A stretch of DNA of 64,000 nucleotides from Prevotella bivia DSM 20514 (GCF_000262545.1 NZ_JH660660.1:1264975-1328974); one strand, 5' to 3'; shown: positions 17,374 to 27,344, numbered from the stretch's first letter. Numbers and translations: made by a program. The notes: generated from the letters alone by a model not told the origin.

Positions 17374-17887
17374 GGAAAGAAAGCAACAGCTGGAAAACAA
17401 GTTGAAGAAAATGGCAGAGGACAATGTCGTGGTGAAACCTGTCACGATACCAAACTCCTTCGACCTTTCCGAGGATACTGAGTCCTCCCCTGCAACATCA
17501 GGGGAGGAAGATAATAATTTAGAAGAGACGAAAGAAACGAAAACAGCAAAAGAAAAACCGGTAGATGAAACAGAAAGAGAGGAAACGGGGAACACGGAAC
17601 AGAAACGGGAAAGGAAGCTGAGAATGGAAAAGCCCCGCGTGTCCTCCCTTTCCATAGAGGACTACCGTTCCCTGTACTTTCATCCCGTCCGCTCCCAAAT
17701 GCGGACAGCCTTCTCCATTAATCTGGAAACGCTGCAGAACCTGCGCAACGTGTTGCAGGACTTGGGGGAGCGTGTTTCCATAGCCGCATATATAGACAAC
17801 ATTCTTAGGGAACACCTGCGTGAACATTTGGAATTGCTCAACAGTGCGGCAGCAAAACAAAGACGCAAGACAACAATAACACTATGA
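17360..17887 (+). CDS. traB: TraB-like DUF3408 protein
   Basis: A 175-residue protein. The first 90 residues are acidic and low-complexity (EEDNNLEETKETKTAKEKPV). The C-terminal 80 residues form a DUF3408 domain (SSLSIEDYRSLYFHPV...AYIDNILREHLREHLELL), which resembles a ribbon-helix-helix DNA-binding unit. It overlaps both traA (14 bp) and the next gene (4 bp), so it is translationally coupled in the tra operon. Confidence 0.75.
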   Translation: MATIEERKQQLENKLKKMAEDNVVVKPVTIPNSFDLSEDTESSPATSGEEDNNLEETKETKTAKEKPVDETEREETGNTEQKRERKLRMEKPRVSSLSIEDYRSLYFHPVRSQMRTAFSINLETLQNLRNVLQDLGERVSIAAYIDNILREHLREHLELLNSAAAKQRRKTTITL

Positions 17888-18654
17888 TGGAAACAATACT
17901 TTTCTGTTTTATACTGATACTCATCATCATTTGGATAATGCTGGGTATCCTGTACTTCTATATGCGGTATGTATCTCCGTATGGCATCCTTATCAAGAAA
18001 AATAAAAAGAGCAATGAGCAGACTAAAGAGAATGAAGCGACGAAGGAAAAAGACGGACAAAAAGGAGAAGGAACAGAAGATCAAGCCGAGTTTGTACTGA
18101 TTGGCAAAAGCCGTTCCTTTTCCCCTATTATCCCACAAGTTCCCTCTGCTTCTTCATCTGAAAATTCAGAGCAGAATAGTAATAATTTTGCACCTCAGAA
18201 CTTCGAAAAGAAAGAGGAAATGAAGGAAGAGGACAACGAGATGGACGTTGATTTCGAGATGGAGCGAGTTGATGAGAATGAGGTCGCCCGTGAGGAATTA
18301 ATTCTGCCCATTGAGTCCACATCGGACGAAACTGAGATGTCAGGGCAGTCCGTCCTCGCACGTGACTTAGTCCGCCTGCAAAAATGGGCAAAGAACTGTG
18401 AGGAGGCTGATGAGAAAGAAGTCAAAGAGACCATTCGGCAGCTTCAAGACTCAGATTTATTGGATAAGTACAAGGAGAACATCGCCAAGATGCAGGGTGA
18501 GCAAACTTCGCTATTGGAGAAAATCCGTAAAGCGGAAGAACAAAGCGAGCAACAAGCAATGTTGTTTTCTCAAAACTCAATACCGGCAGATTCAAGCGCT
18601 TCTGACACTTCATCCGATAATGACGACGACAAGCCTCTTTCATATTATCTGTAA
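17884..18654 (+). CDS. Conjugation-region membrane-anchored protein (TraD-like position)
   Basis: A 256-residue protein with one N-terminal membrane helix (residues about 4-28, ILFCFILILIIIWIMLG), then a long, highly charged, probably disordered or coiled-coil domain ending DDKPLSYYL. No enzyme motif is seen. In comparable operons the gene between DUF3408 and the DUF4134 protein is called TraC or TraD; I keep the name open. A 133-bp gap to the next gene contains no clear ORF. Confidence 0.65.
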   Translation: MMETILFCFILILIIIWIMLGILYFYMRYVSPYGILIKKNKKSNEQTKENEATKEKDGQKGEGTEDQAEFVLIGKSRSFSPIIPQVPSASSSENSEQNSNNFAPQNFEKKEEMKEEDNEMDVDFEMERVDENEVAREELILPIESTSDETEMSGQSVLARDLVRLQKWAKNCEEADEKEVKETIRQLQDSDLLDKYKENIAKMQGEQTSLLEKIRKAEEQSEQQAMLFSQNSIPADSSASDTSSDNDDDKPLSYYL

Positions 18655-18787
18655 ACAATCAACGATGGAAGCGGGAAAAGAAAACGGCTCATTAACAGCT
18701 ACAAGGTTTCCACATGAAAATGTGCCTCTCTTTCCCCTTCCTTTTAAGAACAAGCAATTTTATCACACTTAAAATTATAACATACAA

Positions 18788-19087
18788 ATGATCAAAAAAA
18801 TTACACTGATGATGCTCCTACTGATGACTGCCACCATAGGAGCATACGCACAGGGCAACGGCATGGCGGGTATCAACGAAGCCACGAAAATGGTAACCTC
18901 CTACTTTGACCCTGGCACAAAACTCATTTATGCCATCGGTGCTGTGGTAGGTCTGATAGGAGGAATAAAAGTATATAACAAGTTCTCAAGTGGTGACCCC
19001 GATACGAGCAAGACCGCAGCCTCTTGGTTTGGTGCGTGCATCTTCCTCATCGTGGCTGCCACTATCTTGAGAAGTTTCTTCCTGTAA
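18788..19087 (+). CDS. traE: TraE, DUF4134 membrane protein
   Basis: A 99-residue protein with a cleavable signal-like N-terminus (KKITLMMLLLMTATIGAYAQ), then two hydrophobic helices (about 52-70 and 79-98). It contains the family pattern GINEATKMVTSYFDPGTKLIYAIGA. DUF4134 proteins occupy the TraE slot and, by size and topology, resemble VirB2 pilins. It lies 4 bp before traF. It is intact. Confidence 0.85.
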   Translation: MIKKITLMMLLLMTATIGAYAQGNGMAGINEATKMVTSYFDPGTKLIYAIGAVVGLIGGIKVYNKFSSGDPDTSKTAASWFGACIFLIVAATILRSFFL

Positions 19088-19091
19088 GGCG

Positions 19092-19427
19092 ATGGCAGCA
19101 TTTGAAATCAACAAAGGTGTAGGCCGGACGGTAGAGTTCAAGGGCTTGAAGGCACAGTACCTCTTCCTCTTTGCAGGAGGGCTGCTGGCAGTCTTCATTC
19201 TCGTTGTCGTGCTCTATCTCTGCGGAGTCAGCCAAGTAGCCTGTCTTGTCATAGGTGTAGTGGGTGCCAGCTTTGTGGTATGGCAAACGTTCACCATGAA
19301 TAGAAAGTACGGGCAATATGGGCTGATGAAGAAAGGAGCAGTGCGTATGCACCCACGCTACCTTGTGAACCGCCGTACGGTCTGCCACCTTATCCGTAAC
19401 CTTCAACCAAAGAAAGTGAAGCAATGA
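19092..19427 (+). CDS. traF: TraF, DUF4133 (VirB3-like) membrane protein
   Basis: A 111-residue protein. FEINKGVGRTVEFKGLKAQY at the N-terminus is the DUF4133 signature, followed by two membrane helices (about 27-47 and 50-68). In type IV secretion terms it matches VirB3 by position before the VirB4 ATPase. It overlaps traG by 4 bp. Confidence 0.85.
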   Translation: MAAFEINKGVGRTVEFKGLKAQYLFLFAGGLLAVFILVVVLYLCGVSQVACLVIGVVGASFVVWQTFTMNRKYGQYGLMKKGAVRMHPRYLVNRRTVCHLIRNLQPKKVKQ

Positions 19428-20944
19428 GAAATAAAAGCAAGATAACCACCTTGGAATCGAAGTTTCTGCTGCTCTCCATCGAGCAGGGCTGCATGGTGAG
19501 CAAGGATGCTGACATCACGGTGGCTTTCCGTGTGGAACTGCCCGAACTTTTTACCGTCACTTCTACAGAATACGAGGCAATGCACTCTGCCTGGCACAAG
19601 GCTATAAAAGTGCTGCCCAATTACAGCATCGTACACAAGCAGGATTGGTTCATTAAGGAGGACTACCAAGGAAAACTTTCCAATGGTGGACTGAGCTTCC
19701 TTGCCCGTTCCTCCGAAAGGCACTTCAACGAACGTCCGTATCTCCACCACTCGGTCTATCTCTTCCTTACCAAGACCAACAAGCAGCGTATGGCGCAGCA
19801 GAGCAATTTTTCTTCGCTCTGCCGTGGACATCTGCTGCCCAAGGAAATCACCAACAAGGACGAAGTGATAAAGTTCATGGAAGCCGTCGATCAGTTCGAG
19901 CGTATCATCAATGATACCGAGCAGCTAAGGATTATCCGCATGATTGAAGACGAGTTGGTTGGCACAAATGAAAAGGGTGGACTACTCGACATGTATTTCT
20001 CTCTATCTGAAGAAGGACACGCTTCTTTGGAGGACATCCGCTTGGGCGCAGACCTTGTGCGTGTGGGCGATAATATGCTTTGTCTGCATACACTCTCCGA
20101 TACGGACGACCTGCCTACAACGGTAAGCACGGACAGCCGATACGAGCGATTATCAACCGACCGAAGCGACTGCCGCCTTTCCTTTGCCTCTCCCGTAGGG
20201 CTGATGCTACCCTGCAACCATATCTATAACCAGTATCTCTTCATTGAGGATAGCGACGCCAATCTGGAACGCTTTGAGAAGCAGGCAAGGAACATGCACT
20301 CGCTGGCACGCTACAGCCGTAGCAACCAAATCAACGAGGAATGGATACAGGAGTATCTCAACATCGCCCACTCGCAGGGACTGACCTCCATCCGTGCCCA
20401 CTTCAACGTACTGGCTTGGAGCAGCGACAAGGAGGAACTTCGCCAGATTAAGAATGACGTGGGTTCTGCACTTGCTCTTATGGAATGCCACCCACGCCAC
20501 AATACCATTGATGCGGCAACGCTCTACTGGGCAGGCATTCCCGGCAATGCAGCAGACTTTCCTGCAGAAGAGTCATTCTATACTTTCATTGAGCCTGCCC
20601 TCTGTTTCTTCACGGCAGAGACGAACTCTAAGGACTCGCTCTCTCCCTTCGGTATCAAGATGGCAGACCGCCTTTCGGGAAAGCCCGTCCACTTAGACAT
20701 ATCGGATTTGCCTATGAAAAAGGGAGTCATCACCAACCGTAACAAATTTATCTTGGGTCCTTCGGGTAGTGGCAAGTCTTTCTTCACCAACCACATGGTA
20801 AGACAGTATTACGAACAAGGTGCGCACGTGCTCTTGGTCGATACGGGTAACAGCTATCAGGGCTTGTGCGAGCTTATCCACCGCAAGACCAAGGGCGAGG
20901 ACGGTGTCTATTTCACCTATACCGATGAGCATCAATCAAAATAA
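19424..20944 (+). pseudogene. traG: TraG (VirB4-like ATPase), C-terminally truncated
   Basis: Residues 1 to about 500 match the TraG/VirB4 conjugation ATPase: an N-terminal DUF3875-like region (KFLLLSIEQGCMVSKDADIT) and the Walker A ILGPSGSGKSFFTNHM near residue 446. After YFTYTDE the frame runs into HQSK and stop at 20944. The family is about 830 residues, so Walker B and the rest of the RecA fold are gone, as is everything downstream (traH to traQ). The break near 20925 marks the start of the inserted cargo. Transfer is abolished. Confidence 0.85.
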
Positions 20945-20948
20945 CTAT

Positions 20949-20977
20949 CAACCCCAATCCAAGAAAGATAGGGGTTG
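20949..20977 (-). terminator. Hairpin between traG stump and exonuclease gene
   Basis: CAACCCC (20949-20955) pairs with GGGGTTG (20971-20977). On the minus strand it follows the exonuclease stop by 18 bp and is succeeded by a T-rich stretch, so it probably ends that transcript. Confidence 0.5.
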
Positions 20978-20994
20978 AGTATTTAATATAACAT

Positions 20995-21888
20995 TTATTG
21001 GTCTTGCAGAAATTTCATCACTTCGTCAAACAACAAAACAGTTAAAGATTTACCTTCCTTCTGCATTTTTATCGCAGTCTCCTTTTTAGATGGTCCTAAT
21101 TTATCCGCAATAATCAATATGTCAAGTTTCGTATTTCTACTAAAGCTTTTCAGCATTTGTGCATTAAGAGGTGTTAGTTTCTTGTCCAATTCATCTTTTT
21201 CTTCCTCAGACATTCCAGAACGTGCATATCTCTTGCTTGCAAAGAACTCCTTCGATGTTATATTGTGAATGTCTGTTATTAAAAGTCCATCAGATGAGAC
21301 TGTATTTGTCATACGTCCTTTCAATTCCTTAGCTTTCCGCACATCATACGGTAAGTATTCTTCTTTATGAATGTACTTCTTAATATCACATTGTGACGAC
21401 AAAGACAAAAGAATCTTTCCGCACGCTAAAGCATCATGTAATGCTTCATGATGTTCCTCCAGTTGTTTATGAAAAAGTGCTTTATATAAATCAGGTAAAC
21501 TCCCAACTTTCTTTATGCTTTTACCTACTTCTTCAGTATCAATATATCCGTTGTGGTAGAGGCCTGTCAGTCCAAACTCTTTCTCACAATTATAGATGTA
21601 ATTTAAATCTGCACCCTTGCTGTGGCATACAATTATTGCATCTCCTATAAAGTCTTTCATCTCTTCATAGACTTTAGGAAACTTTGGGGAGTTTTCCAAT
21701 TTTTCAAACGTTATACGTTTAAGAATTCCTTCACAGAAACCTTTCTGGACTCTTATTCCTGTAGAGGGATAAATGGTAGTATAAAAAGTATCAACTTCCT
21801 TTTGGTCTATATACTTTACCATACCCACCTCGCAAACACTAGTTTGTTCATTGTTTAATTTCTCAAAATCTATAGTAACAAATTCCAT
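20995..21888 (-). CDS. DnaQ-like 3'-5' exonuclease with C-terminal BRCT domain
   Basis: A 297-residue protein. The N-terminal half is a DEDDh exonuclease: FVTIDFEKLN (first Asp/Glu pair), HSKGADLNYIYN and HHEALHDALACGKIL (His and Asp of the last motif). The last 80 residues (LNAQMLKSFSRNTKLDILI...KLGPSKKETAIKMQKEGKSL) look like a BRCT domain. The ATG at 21888 was chosen, as the two codons before it are a TTG extension into the IS edge. It is the first cargo gene after the traG break and is AT-rich. It may act in DNA repair or as a defence nuclease. The IS982 element sits about 5 bp from its start, so its native promoter is lost. Confidence 0.75.
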   Translation of the reverse strand: MEFVTIDFEKLNNEQTSVCEVGMVKYIDQKEVDTFYTTIYPSTGIRVQKGFCEGILKRITFEKLENSPKFPKVYEEMKDFIGDAIIVCHSKGADLNYIYNCEKEFGLTGLYHNGYIDTEEVGKSIKKVGSLPDLYKALFHKQLEEHHEALHDALACGKILLSLSSQCDIKKYIHKEEYLPYDVRKAKELKGRMTNTVSSDGLLITDIHNITSKEFFASKRYARSGMSEEEKDELDKKLTPLNAQMLKSFSRNTKLDILIIADKLGPSKKETAIKMQKEGKSLTVLLFDEVMKFLQDQ

Positions 21889-21892
21889 ATAC

Positions 21893-22924
21893 AAACCCGT
21901 TGGCGGAATTAATTTAAGTTAATAAACATAAATAAAAAGTTGCACATATCATTGATTTTTAGTAACTTAGTAGTATTCAAAACGTTAAGTTTAAACCATC
22001 GTATGTACAACCTTTATACAAAATTCGTCAAAATACTTGAGATATGCAAGCAATTCTCTGAAAATCTCGTCAATGAATCGGGTAACGTTCTACGTCGTGG
22101 TTCTGTTCCTAAGTTTTCGGACTTGGAAGTGGTAGCATTGTCCATGACGGCAGAGGCAGAGAGCATTGATAGTGAGAAGTGGTTGTTCGACTATAAATTG
22201 CAAGAGTACAAGGACAGCATTCCCAATCTCATATCAAGGAGACAATTCAATGACCGTAGAAAGAAAACAGCTGGCTTGTGTGAGGAACTTCGCAAGAGGA
22301 TAGCTATGGAAATGGATGGCGGAGAGGAACAGTTCTTTGTTGACTCCAGGCCAATAGAGGTCTGTAGGGTAGCAAGAGGGAAACGTTGCAAGATGGGACG
22401 TACTGGCGATTTCTCGCAAGCTCCCGACTTTGGATTCTGTGCTTCGCAGAATACATACTATTTTGGCTATAAGTTACACGCTCTCTGTGGCTTAAGCGGA
22501 GTTATCCATTCCTACGATCTGTCAAAGGCAAGTATGGCTGACCTCCGTTATATGAAAGATGTAAAACACACTTATCACGACTGTAGCATCTATGGCGACA
22601 AGGGGTATATTGGAGCTGACGTACAGCTTGACCTGTTCGAGACTGCACACATAAAACTGGAGTGTCCATATCGGCACAACCAAAAGGACTGGAAACCGAC
22701 ATTCGTACCGTTGGCAAAGGCGAGAAAGAGAATTGAAACGCTATTCTCGCAACTTACAGACCAATTCTTGGTCATCAGGAACTATGCGAAAATAACGAAT
22801 GGTTTGTTTACCAGAATCATTGGCAAAATTAGTGCACTCACCATTCTGCAATACGTAAACTTCATTAACAATAGGCCCATTGGCAGAATTAAGTATGCAC
22901 TAAATTAATTCCGCCAACGGGTTT
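21893..22924 (+). mobile_element. IS982-family insertion sequence
   Basis: Length about 1032 bp. The ends carry inverted repeats of about 24 bp, starting AAACCCGTTGGCGGAATTAA at 21893 and complementary at 22901-22924. A clean target duplication is not evident (flanks CATATAC and ATATGTA). It contains one intact transposase. Confidence 0.88.
22003..22908 (+). CDS. IS982-family transposase
   Basis: A 301-residue DDE transposase. Motifs: FFVDSRPIEVCRVARGKRCK (first Asp), SIYGDKGYIGADVQ (second Asp) and RKRIETLFSQLTDQF (Glu). The start MYNLYTKFVKILEICKQFSE fits the family; an extension to 21940 lies in the terminal region. It appears intact. Confidence 0.9.
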   Translation: MYNLYTKFVKILEICKQFSENLVNESGNVLRRGSVPKFSDLEVVALSMTAEAESIDSEKWLFDYKLQEYKDSIPNLISRRQFNDRRKKTAGLCEELRKRIAMEMDGGEEQFFVDSRPIEVCRVARGKRCKMGRTGDFSQAPDFGFCASQNTYYFGYKLHALCGLSGVIHSYDLSKASMADLRYMKDVKHTYHDCSIYGDKGYIGADVQLDLFETAHIKLECPYRHNQKDWKPTFVPLAKARKRIETLFSQLTDQFLVIRNYAKITNGLFTRIIGKISALTILQYVNFINNRPIGRIKYALN

Positions 22925-23087
22925 ATATGTAGTAATTTCTATTATATTTATGCGTATTGGCTTAAATTACCAACACAGCTCTACATCCGCCCCCAATAAA
23001 CAAGTCTTCGGAAATTTATTCGTCTAAGTAAGCCCAAAAGAGACGACCCGTGGAAATCATATTTAGTCAACAAATTATATCTATTTG

Positions 23088-25400
23088 CTAATTATTATCA
23101 ACTTGAATATCATTATTTACCTTAATATCGTTGTGAATATATCCTCTTTGTCCAAGCAGACTAAGGCATTCGGCATATACAGAGCCTCTCTTTCTTGGGT
23201 CTTTTATTGTCACAACGACTATAATATCTTGTGAAAGATCTTCTCCGTCTCTCTCCAGTGCTTGTTCTGCTGCATCACGGTATAAGCCATTGAGTTTCAA
23301 AGCCCATTTTCTATCTCCTTTCAATGCCTTTTCCTTGTTGGCGTTAGTCATCTTAGACAAATCAACAGAATACTTTTTGATAGGTTGGTATTTATCACCT
23401 TGTTCTATGAGCATACGTTCTTCTGCAAACTCATTTTTGAAAGCTTTTGTACTATAAAGTGATGCATTGAGTACGTTCTTGGCATCTTTAGACATTCTTA
23501 TTTCATTACGCATTATGGTTCCCTCGTCCAAATGAACGCGCTCTACATGATCATAAGTTTCCAAAAGAACATCTACTTGACTTTGGCAATATTCACAACC
23601 TTGACTAGCATTTAATATGGGATTTACAGCCATTGTTAAGGTTATTTCACCGATATAATAGCCGTTTTCAACCAAACTCTGTGGATATGGAAAATCTAGA
23701 GAAACAATATTTATTCCTTTCTGCAAAGTTTGATGAAAAACCATTGTACACTCATTAGCGTCATTATTAAGCATATTCGTAATGGCAGATGGTAATCCGA
23801 ACCCCATTTCTTTGCGGAATTCTTCAGCTGTTTTGGACAAACCTGCAGGGTAATCAGAGTTGTGGACAAGTAATGCTCTCAAAAGCAAAGGATTACATTC
23901 TCCTCCAATCTCTTGATTAAGATTAGCAGCTAAGGCTGTTACTCGTGGAGTAGAGAAGCTTGTTCCGCTCCAAAGGCAAAATTGTCTTCCCCATTCAGAA
24001 AATAGAGAAAGGTGAGTGTCTATATTGCCGCCATAGTGAACTAAATCTGGCTTTACAACGTTTTCAACACCAGGACCAATACGAGAAAAAGGACTCCTGT
24101 CGTTTTCGTCAGCATCATAATTAGTTGTCTTTTTGTGGGCAATAGATCCAACAACAAGACTTAACAAAGAGTCGGCCCCAGCTGTTATTCTTTGATTTTC
24201 CTCATGTGGATTGACATTACCAGCAGACTTACAAATCAAAATTTTGTTATTCTTCTGCAAACTGTCTAATGCGATACCCAAATCGGAATATCTGTCATTT
24301 TCTATTATTCTTGTGGTACCTTGCGAGAGATTCCAAATCTTAATCTCTGGGTATTTGGTAATCGCATTTTGTATGTTAGCCACTAATTCGTTTTCATATA
24401 TTTGCGTTCTATCTGTATTAACTATACAACTCTTGATTTTGCAGGGTCCACATTTGGTCAAATCTTTATTTTCCAGAAAATCGCCATAGTTGATGACACT
24501 TGCTACAGCCGTTCCATGACTTCTGTTTATGTCTCCATCTACCAAATTTGCAATATTTTCTTCTCCGGTAATTATCCAAGGACGTAGGTAATCATTATAG
24601 TCTACACCAGAATCCAACAAGCCCACTATAGGATAGTTCACACCATCCTGCGGTAAAATAATCTCAATGTTAGAGTTGTCTTCGTTTGGCGCAGCTTCAA
24701 ATTCTATTGTTGGCATTTTCCTGACAGCCAAGACACTATCCATTGATACTATTGTCTTTAGTGCTTCTTCAGATACGTGTGTCAAACAAAACAAGCGTAA
24801 ACCACTCGCATAATTCAATTCCTCCAACTCAACACCAAATTCCCTGCATTTTGTACTCAAAGCGATACGAGAACGATGATTATACTCATTGTTCAGATAA
24901 TCAACCATCTGCAGTTTGAGACGGTCATCTGTTACGATGTTCTCATCAATAACAGCCTTGTATCGAGAGATGCTTTCTATTGCAGACAATCCTACTTTTT
25001 TATTTTTGGACAAATTGGCTATATCTGCAATTCTGAACCCTCTTTCCATCTTGTGCAGATCTACTTCAGTATCGATCTTTACCAAAAGCTTTCCAACAGA
25101 TGTTACTCCAAGAATATTTCGTTTTGAGTTCACATCCATCATTTTTCGCACTGCAGGACGATGTGATTTAGCGGTAGCTTTTTTGTTCAGTGTTACTTCT
25201 GTGAGTACAGGCATCGTTCTGTTCGTATCAGAAAACAACTCTGAGAATGATTTTAATTGCCTATAAACTCTTTCTGCATTGGCAGAAAGAGTAGTGTCAT
25301 CAACCCATTTTGGTAAATCTTCAGATCCCCCACCTTCTGTCAAAAAGCGGTCGATTTCACCTCTGAAAGACACGTTCTGTATAGGAAATTCTTTTGCCAT
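23088..25400 (-). CDS. ietS: Subtilisin-like serine protease of an IetAS-type pair
   Basis: A 770-residue S8 family peptidase without signal peptide. The triad is visible: Asp in GLLDSGVDYND (about 263), His in NRSHGTAVASV (about 295) and Ser in SGTSFSTPRVTALAANL (about 481). About 210 residues precede the catalytic domain and 250 follow. It starts 6 bp after an AAA ATPase, the order and pairing of IetA-IetS, described as a plasmid-stabilising pair in Agrobacterium and later listed among anti-phage systems. The intracellular protease is presumably held in check by the ATPase partner. The assignment rests on gene pairing and motifs. Confidence 0.75.
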   Translation of the reverse strand: MAKEFPIQNVSFRGEIDRFLTEGGGSEDLPKWVDDTTLSANAERVYRQLKSFSELFSDTNRTMPVLTEVTLNKKATAKSHRPAVRKMMDVNSKRNILGVTSVGKLLVKIDTEVDLHKMERGFRIADIANLSKNKKVGLSAIESISRYKAVIDENIVTDDRLKLQMVDYLNNEYNHRSRIALSTKCREFGVELEELNYASGLRLFCLTHVSEEALKTIVSMDSVLAVRKMPTIEFEAAPNEDNSNIEIILPQDGVNYPIVGLLDSGVDYNDYLRPWIITGEENIANLVDGDINRSHGTAVASVINYGDFLENKDLTKCGPCKIKSCIVNTDRTQIYENELVANIQNAITKYPEIKIWNLSQGTTRIIENDRYSDLGIALDSLQKNNKILICKSAGNVNPHEENQRITAGADSLLSLVVGSIAHKKTTNYDADENDRSPFSRIGPGVENVVKPDLVHYGGNIDTHLSLFSEWGRQFCLWSGTSFSTPRVTALAANLNQEIGGECNPLLLRALLVHNSDYPAGLSKTAEEFRKEMGFGLPSAITNMLNNDANECTMVFHQTLQKGINIVSLDFPYPQSLVENGYYIGEITLTMAVNPILNASQGCEYCQSQVDVLLETYDHVERVHLDEGTIMRNEIRMSKDAKNVLNASLYSTKAFKNEFAEERMLIEQGDKYQPIKKYSVDLSKMTNANKEKALKGDRKWALKLNGLYRDAAEQALERDGEDLSQDIIVVVTIKDPRKRGSVYAECLSLLGQRGYIHNDIKVNNDIQVDNN

Positions 25401-25406
25401 AATTCG

Positions 25407-26498
25407 CTATTTTTTAGATAATACATTTCTGACCGTTCTTATACTGATATTCAGCAGTTGTGCTATCTTGGCTTGACTAACTCCATTCGTGCTAAGGAAT
25501 TTGATAAATATATCTTGTGTTTCATCTTTTCCATTATACTCAAAGATCGCAACCAAAACATTCTCATAGTCGATAGTTTCGCTCCCTTTGACAATTCCCT
25601 TTACCTTCAGTTTGTTGAACATAGTAGAAATGTCAGATGGGGACATTTCTTTTGTCAGGTTACATATCCTTTTCATCTTTTGAGCATCATCAACAAAAGG
25701 ACAATTGAATCCAGACGTTAAGTTGAGAATTATTTTTTTTCTTGCATCATCATCAGGCATACCGACCTCAATTTTTGTTGTGAAGCGCCGCCAAACAGCA
25801 TTGTCCAACAATTCGGGGTGATTAGTAGCTGCAATGAGAATGCATGAAGTAGGCATAGAATCTATATTTTGAAGCAAACTATTAATGACACGCTTTAGTT
25901 CTCCCAACTCATGATTATCATTACGAGCCTTGGCTATTGCATCAAATTCGTCCAAAAACAAAATACATGGCATACTGTTAGCGTAACTGAATATTTTTCT
26001 TAGATTCTTTGCTGTGCTGCCAAGCAGTGATGAGACAATTCCATCCAATCTTGCTACAACCAAAGGCATATTCGTTTTTTCGCTGGCATAATGAGCTATG
26101 GATGTCTTACCACATCCAGGCCCCCCATAAAGAAGCATAGACTTTGGCATGTTTACTCCAGCCTGTTCTAATTCATCACTGTGCTTTACTAATTCTATGA
26201 ATTCATTTAGTTGTTTCTCAACACTATCAGAAAGGATAATATTTGTGCGCGTTGAGTCTTCCGGTATTACTTCAACTATTTGTAACTTACTATCAGAATC
26301 CAAAGGTAGCATACGCATAGCATCTACAGTTGCAATATTTTTAACTGTCGAGCTCTGAAGTTGTTCTTTTATGCAACGAGCCAATCGAACATTGCCTTCA
26401 GCTTCCAAACGGGTAGCTAGACGATTGGAGTAATTTATAATCTTTCTCCTATCGTTATTCAATCCTCCTTCTATTATTCTTAATATCTCTGATGACAT
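25407..26498 (-). CDS. ietA: AAA+ ATPase of an IetAS-type pair
   Basis: A 363-residue FtsH/katanin-like AAA+ ATPase: Walker A LLYGGPGCGKTSIAHYA (about 121-137), Walker B CILFLDEFDAIAK, sensor 1 ILIAATNHPELLD and the Arg finger region NAVWRRFTTKIEV. The C-terminal 30 residues, GVSQAKIAQLLNISIRTVRN, form a helix-turn-helix, which suggests it may also bind DNA, perhaps its own promoter. It is encoded directly upstream of the subtilase gene with a 6-bp gap. Confidence 0.78.
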   Translation of the reverse strand: MSSEILRIIEGGLNNDRRKIINYSNRLATRLEAEGNVRLARCIKEQLQSSTVKNIATVDAMRMLPLDSDSKLQIVEVIPEDSTRTNIILSDSVEKQLNEFIELVKHSDELEQAGVNMPKSMLLYGGPGCGKTSIAHYASEKTNMPLVVARLDGIVSSLLGSTAKNLRKIFSYANSMPCILFLDEFDAIAKARNDNHELGELKRVINSLLQNIDSMPTSCILIAATNHPELLDNAVWRRFTTKIEVGMPDDDARKKIILNLTSGFNCPFVDDAQKMKRICNLTKEMSPSDISTMFNKLKVKGIVKGSETIDYENVLVAIFEYNGKDETQDIFIKFLSTNGVSQAKIAQLLNISIRTVRNVLSKK

Positions 26499-26528
26499 AT
26501 GGATTATTGGATATATTATTATTTTGCT

Positions 26529-26537
26529 GCAAAATTA
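26529..26537 (-). promoter_or_regulatory. -7 promoter box of the ietAS pair
   Basis: On the minus strand this reads TAATTTTGC, matching TAnnTTTG, 31 bp upstream of the ietA start. The -33 box is not clear. Confidence 0.4.
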
Positions 26538-26639
26538 ATCAAATATATCTCAATAAAGCAGATGTTTTTTTTATTAACACATATTTAACATAATGTGTGA
26601 GAAAAATTATCATAATTGTACACGAAATCAATTAATGTG

Positions 26640-27108
26640 TAACATCTGAGTAAACTAAAAACAGATTTTAACTATATATTTTGTAAAGAATCTGCTATCT
26701 GACAACTCAATGCTAACCACGATGAAGAAATCCGTTAAAATTGTTAGAGGATTTAGTTTAAGTAAAAAGAATACCTCTTCAAGGGATAGATTTTATTGTT
26801 TACTGATATCTATTTATCTTCATCGTCGGTATCATTGGCCCAAACTAATGACTAAGGATGCCTATTCAGTAACTACTTGGAATAGCTTTGCTCTATAAGC
26901 TATGGAACAAACTACGAAATATCACGAATTCCATCAAGATCTCTATTAGAGCGAATACCATTACAAGTACTATTAACAGCAGAAGAGTCGCCTCAGGGAC
27001 TTACAATCTTTTAAGAGAATTAAGCATTAAGATCTTTTAGTGAACGGCAAAGATACAAGCTAATAAAAAACATATTCGTTTTCCATGGGGACTCCATAAA
27101 AATAATGA
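26640..27108. other. Gene-poor, AT-rich stretch between ietAS and remnants
   Basis: No convincing gene. A 62-codon ORF on the plus strand (26710-26898) has no family resemblance. A minus-strand TATCTTTG box near 27047-27056 has no gene behind it, so it may be a leftover promoter. The region reads as decayed mobile DNA. Confidence 0.4.
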
Positions 27109-27282
27109 AATACCTATATCCGCATCGAACGGCTGAAATATGCTGCCCAGTTACTAAAGGCCGACGACTGCAAAATCAACGAAGTGTGCTACAAAGTAGG
27201 TTTTAACAATTCCGGCTACTTTTCCAAATGCTTCTATGCCCAGTTCAGAATCCTGCCCAAAGACTTTATCAAATCTAACTGA
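27109..27282 (+). pseudogene. AraC-family regulator, C-terminal remnant
   Basis: An open frame without a start reads YIRIERLKYAAQLLKADDCK, then INEVCYKVGFNNSGYFSKCF and FRILPKDFIKSN before the stop. This is the second helix-turn-helix of an AraC/XylS activator. The ligand-binding part and first helix-turn-helix are gone; a stop codon lies directly upstream. Confidence 0.7.
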
Positions 27283-27344
27283 CACCCTTTCAGACAGAAA
27301 AGGAGAAAGGTAAAAAGAGTATTATGATAAGGTGAGTACTTCCG

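Noticed and set aside
21893..22924. Target-site duplication for IS982
   Set aside because: The flanks (CATATAC and ATATGTA) share only ATAT and do not form a clear direct repeat; I do not claim one.
26710..26898. 62-codon ORF between ietAS and the AraC remnant
   Set aside because: No recognised family, no promoter box and low-complexity content; treated as chance.
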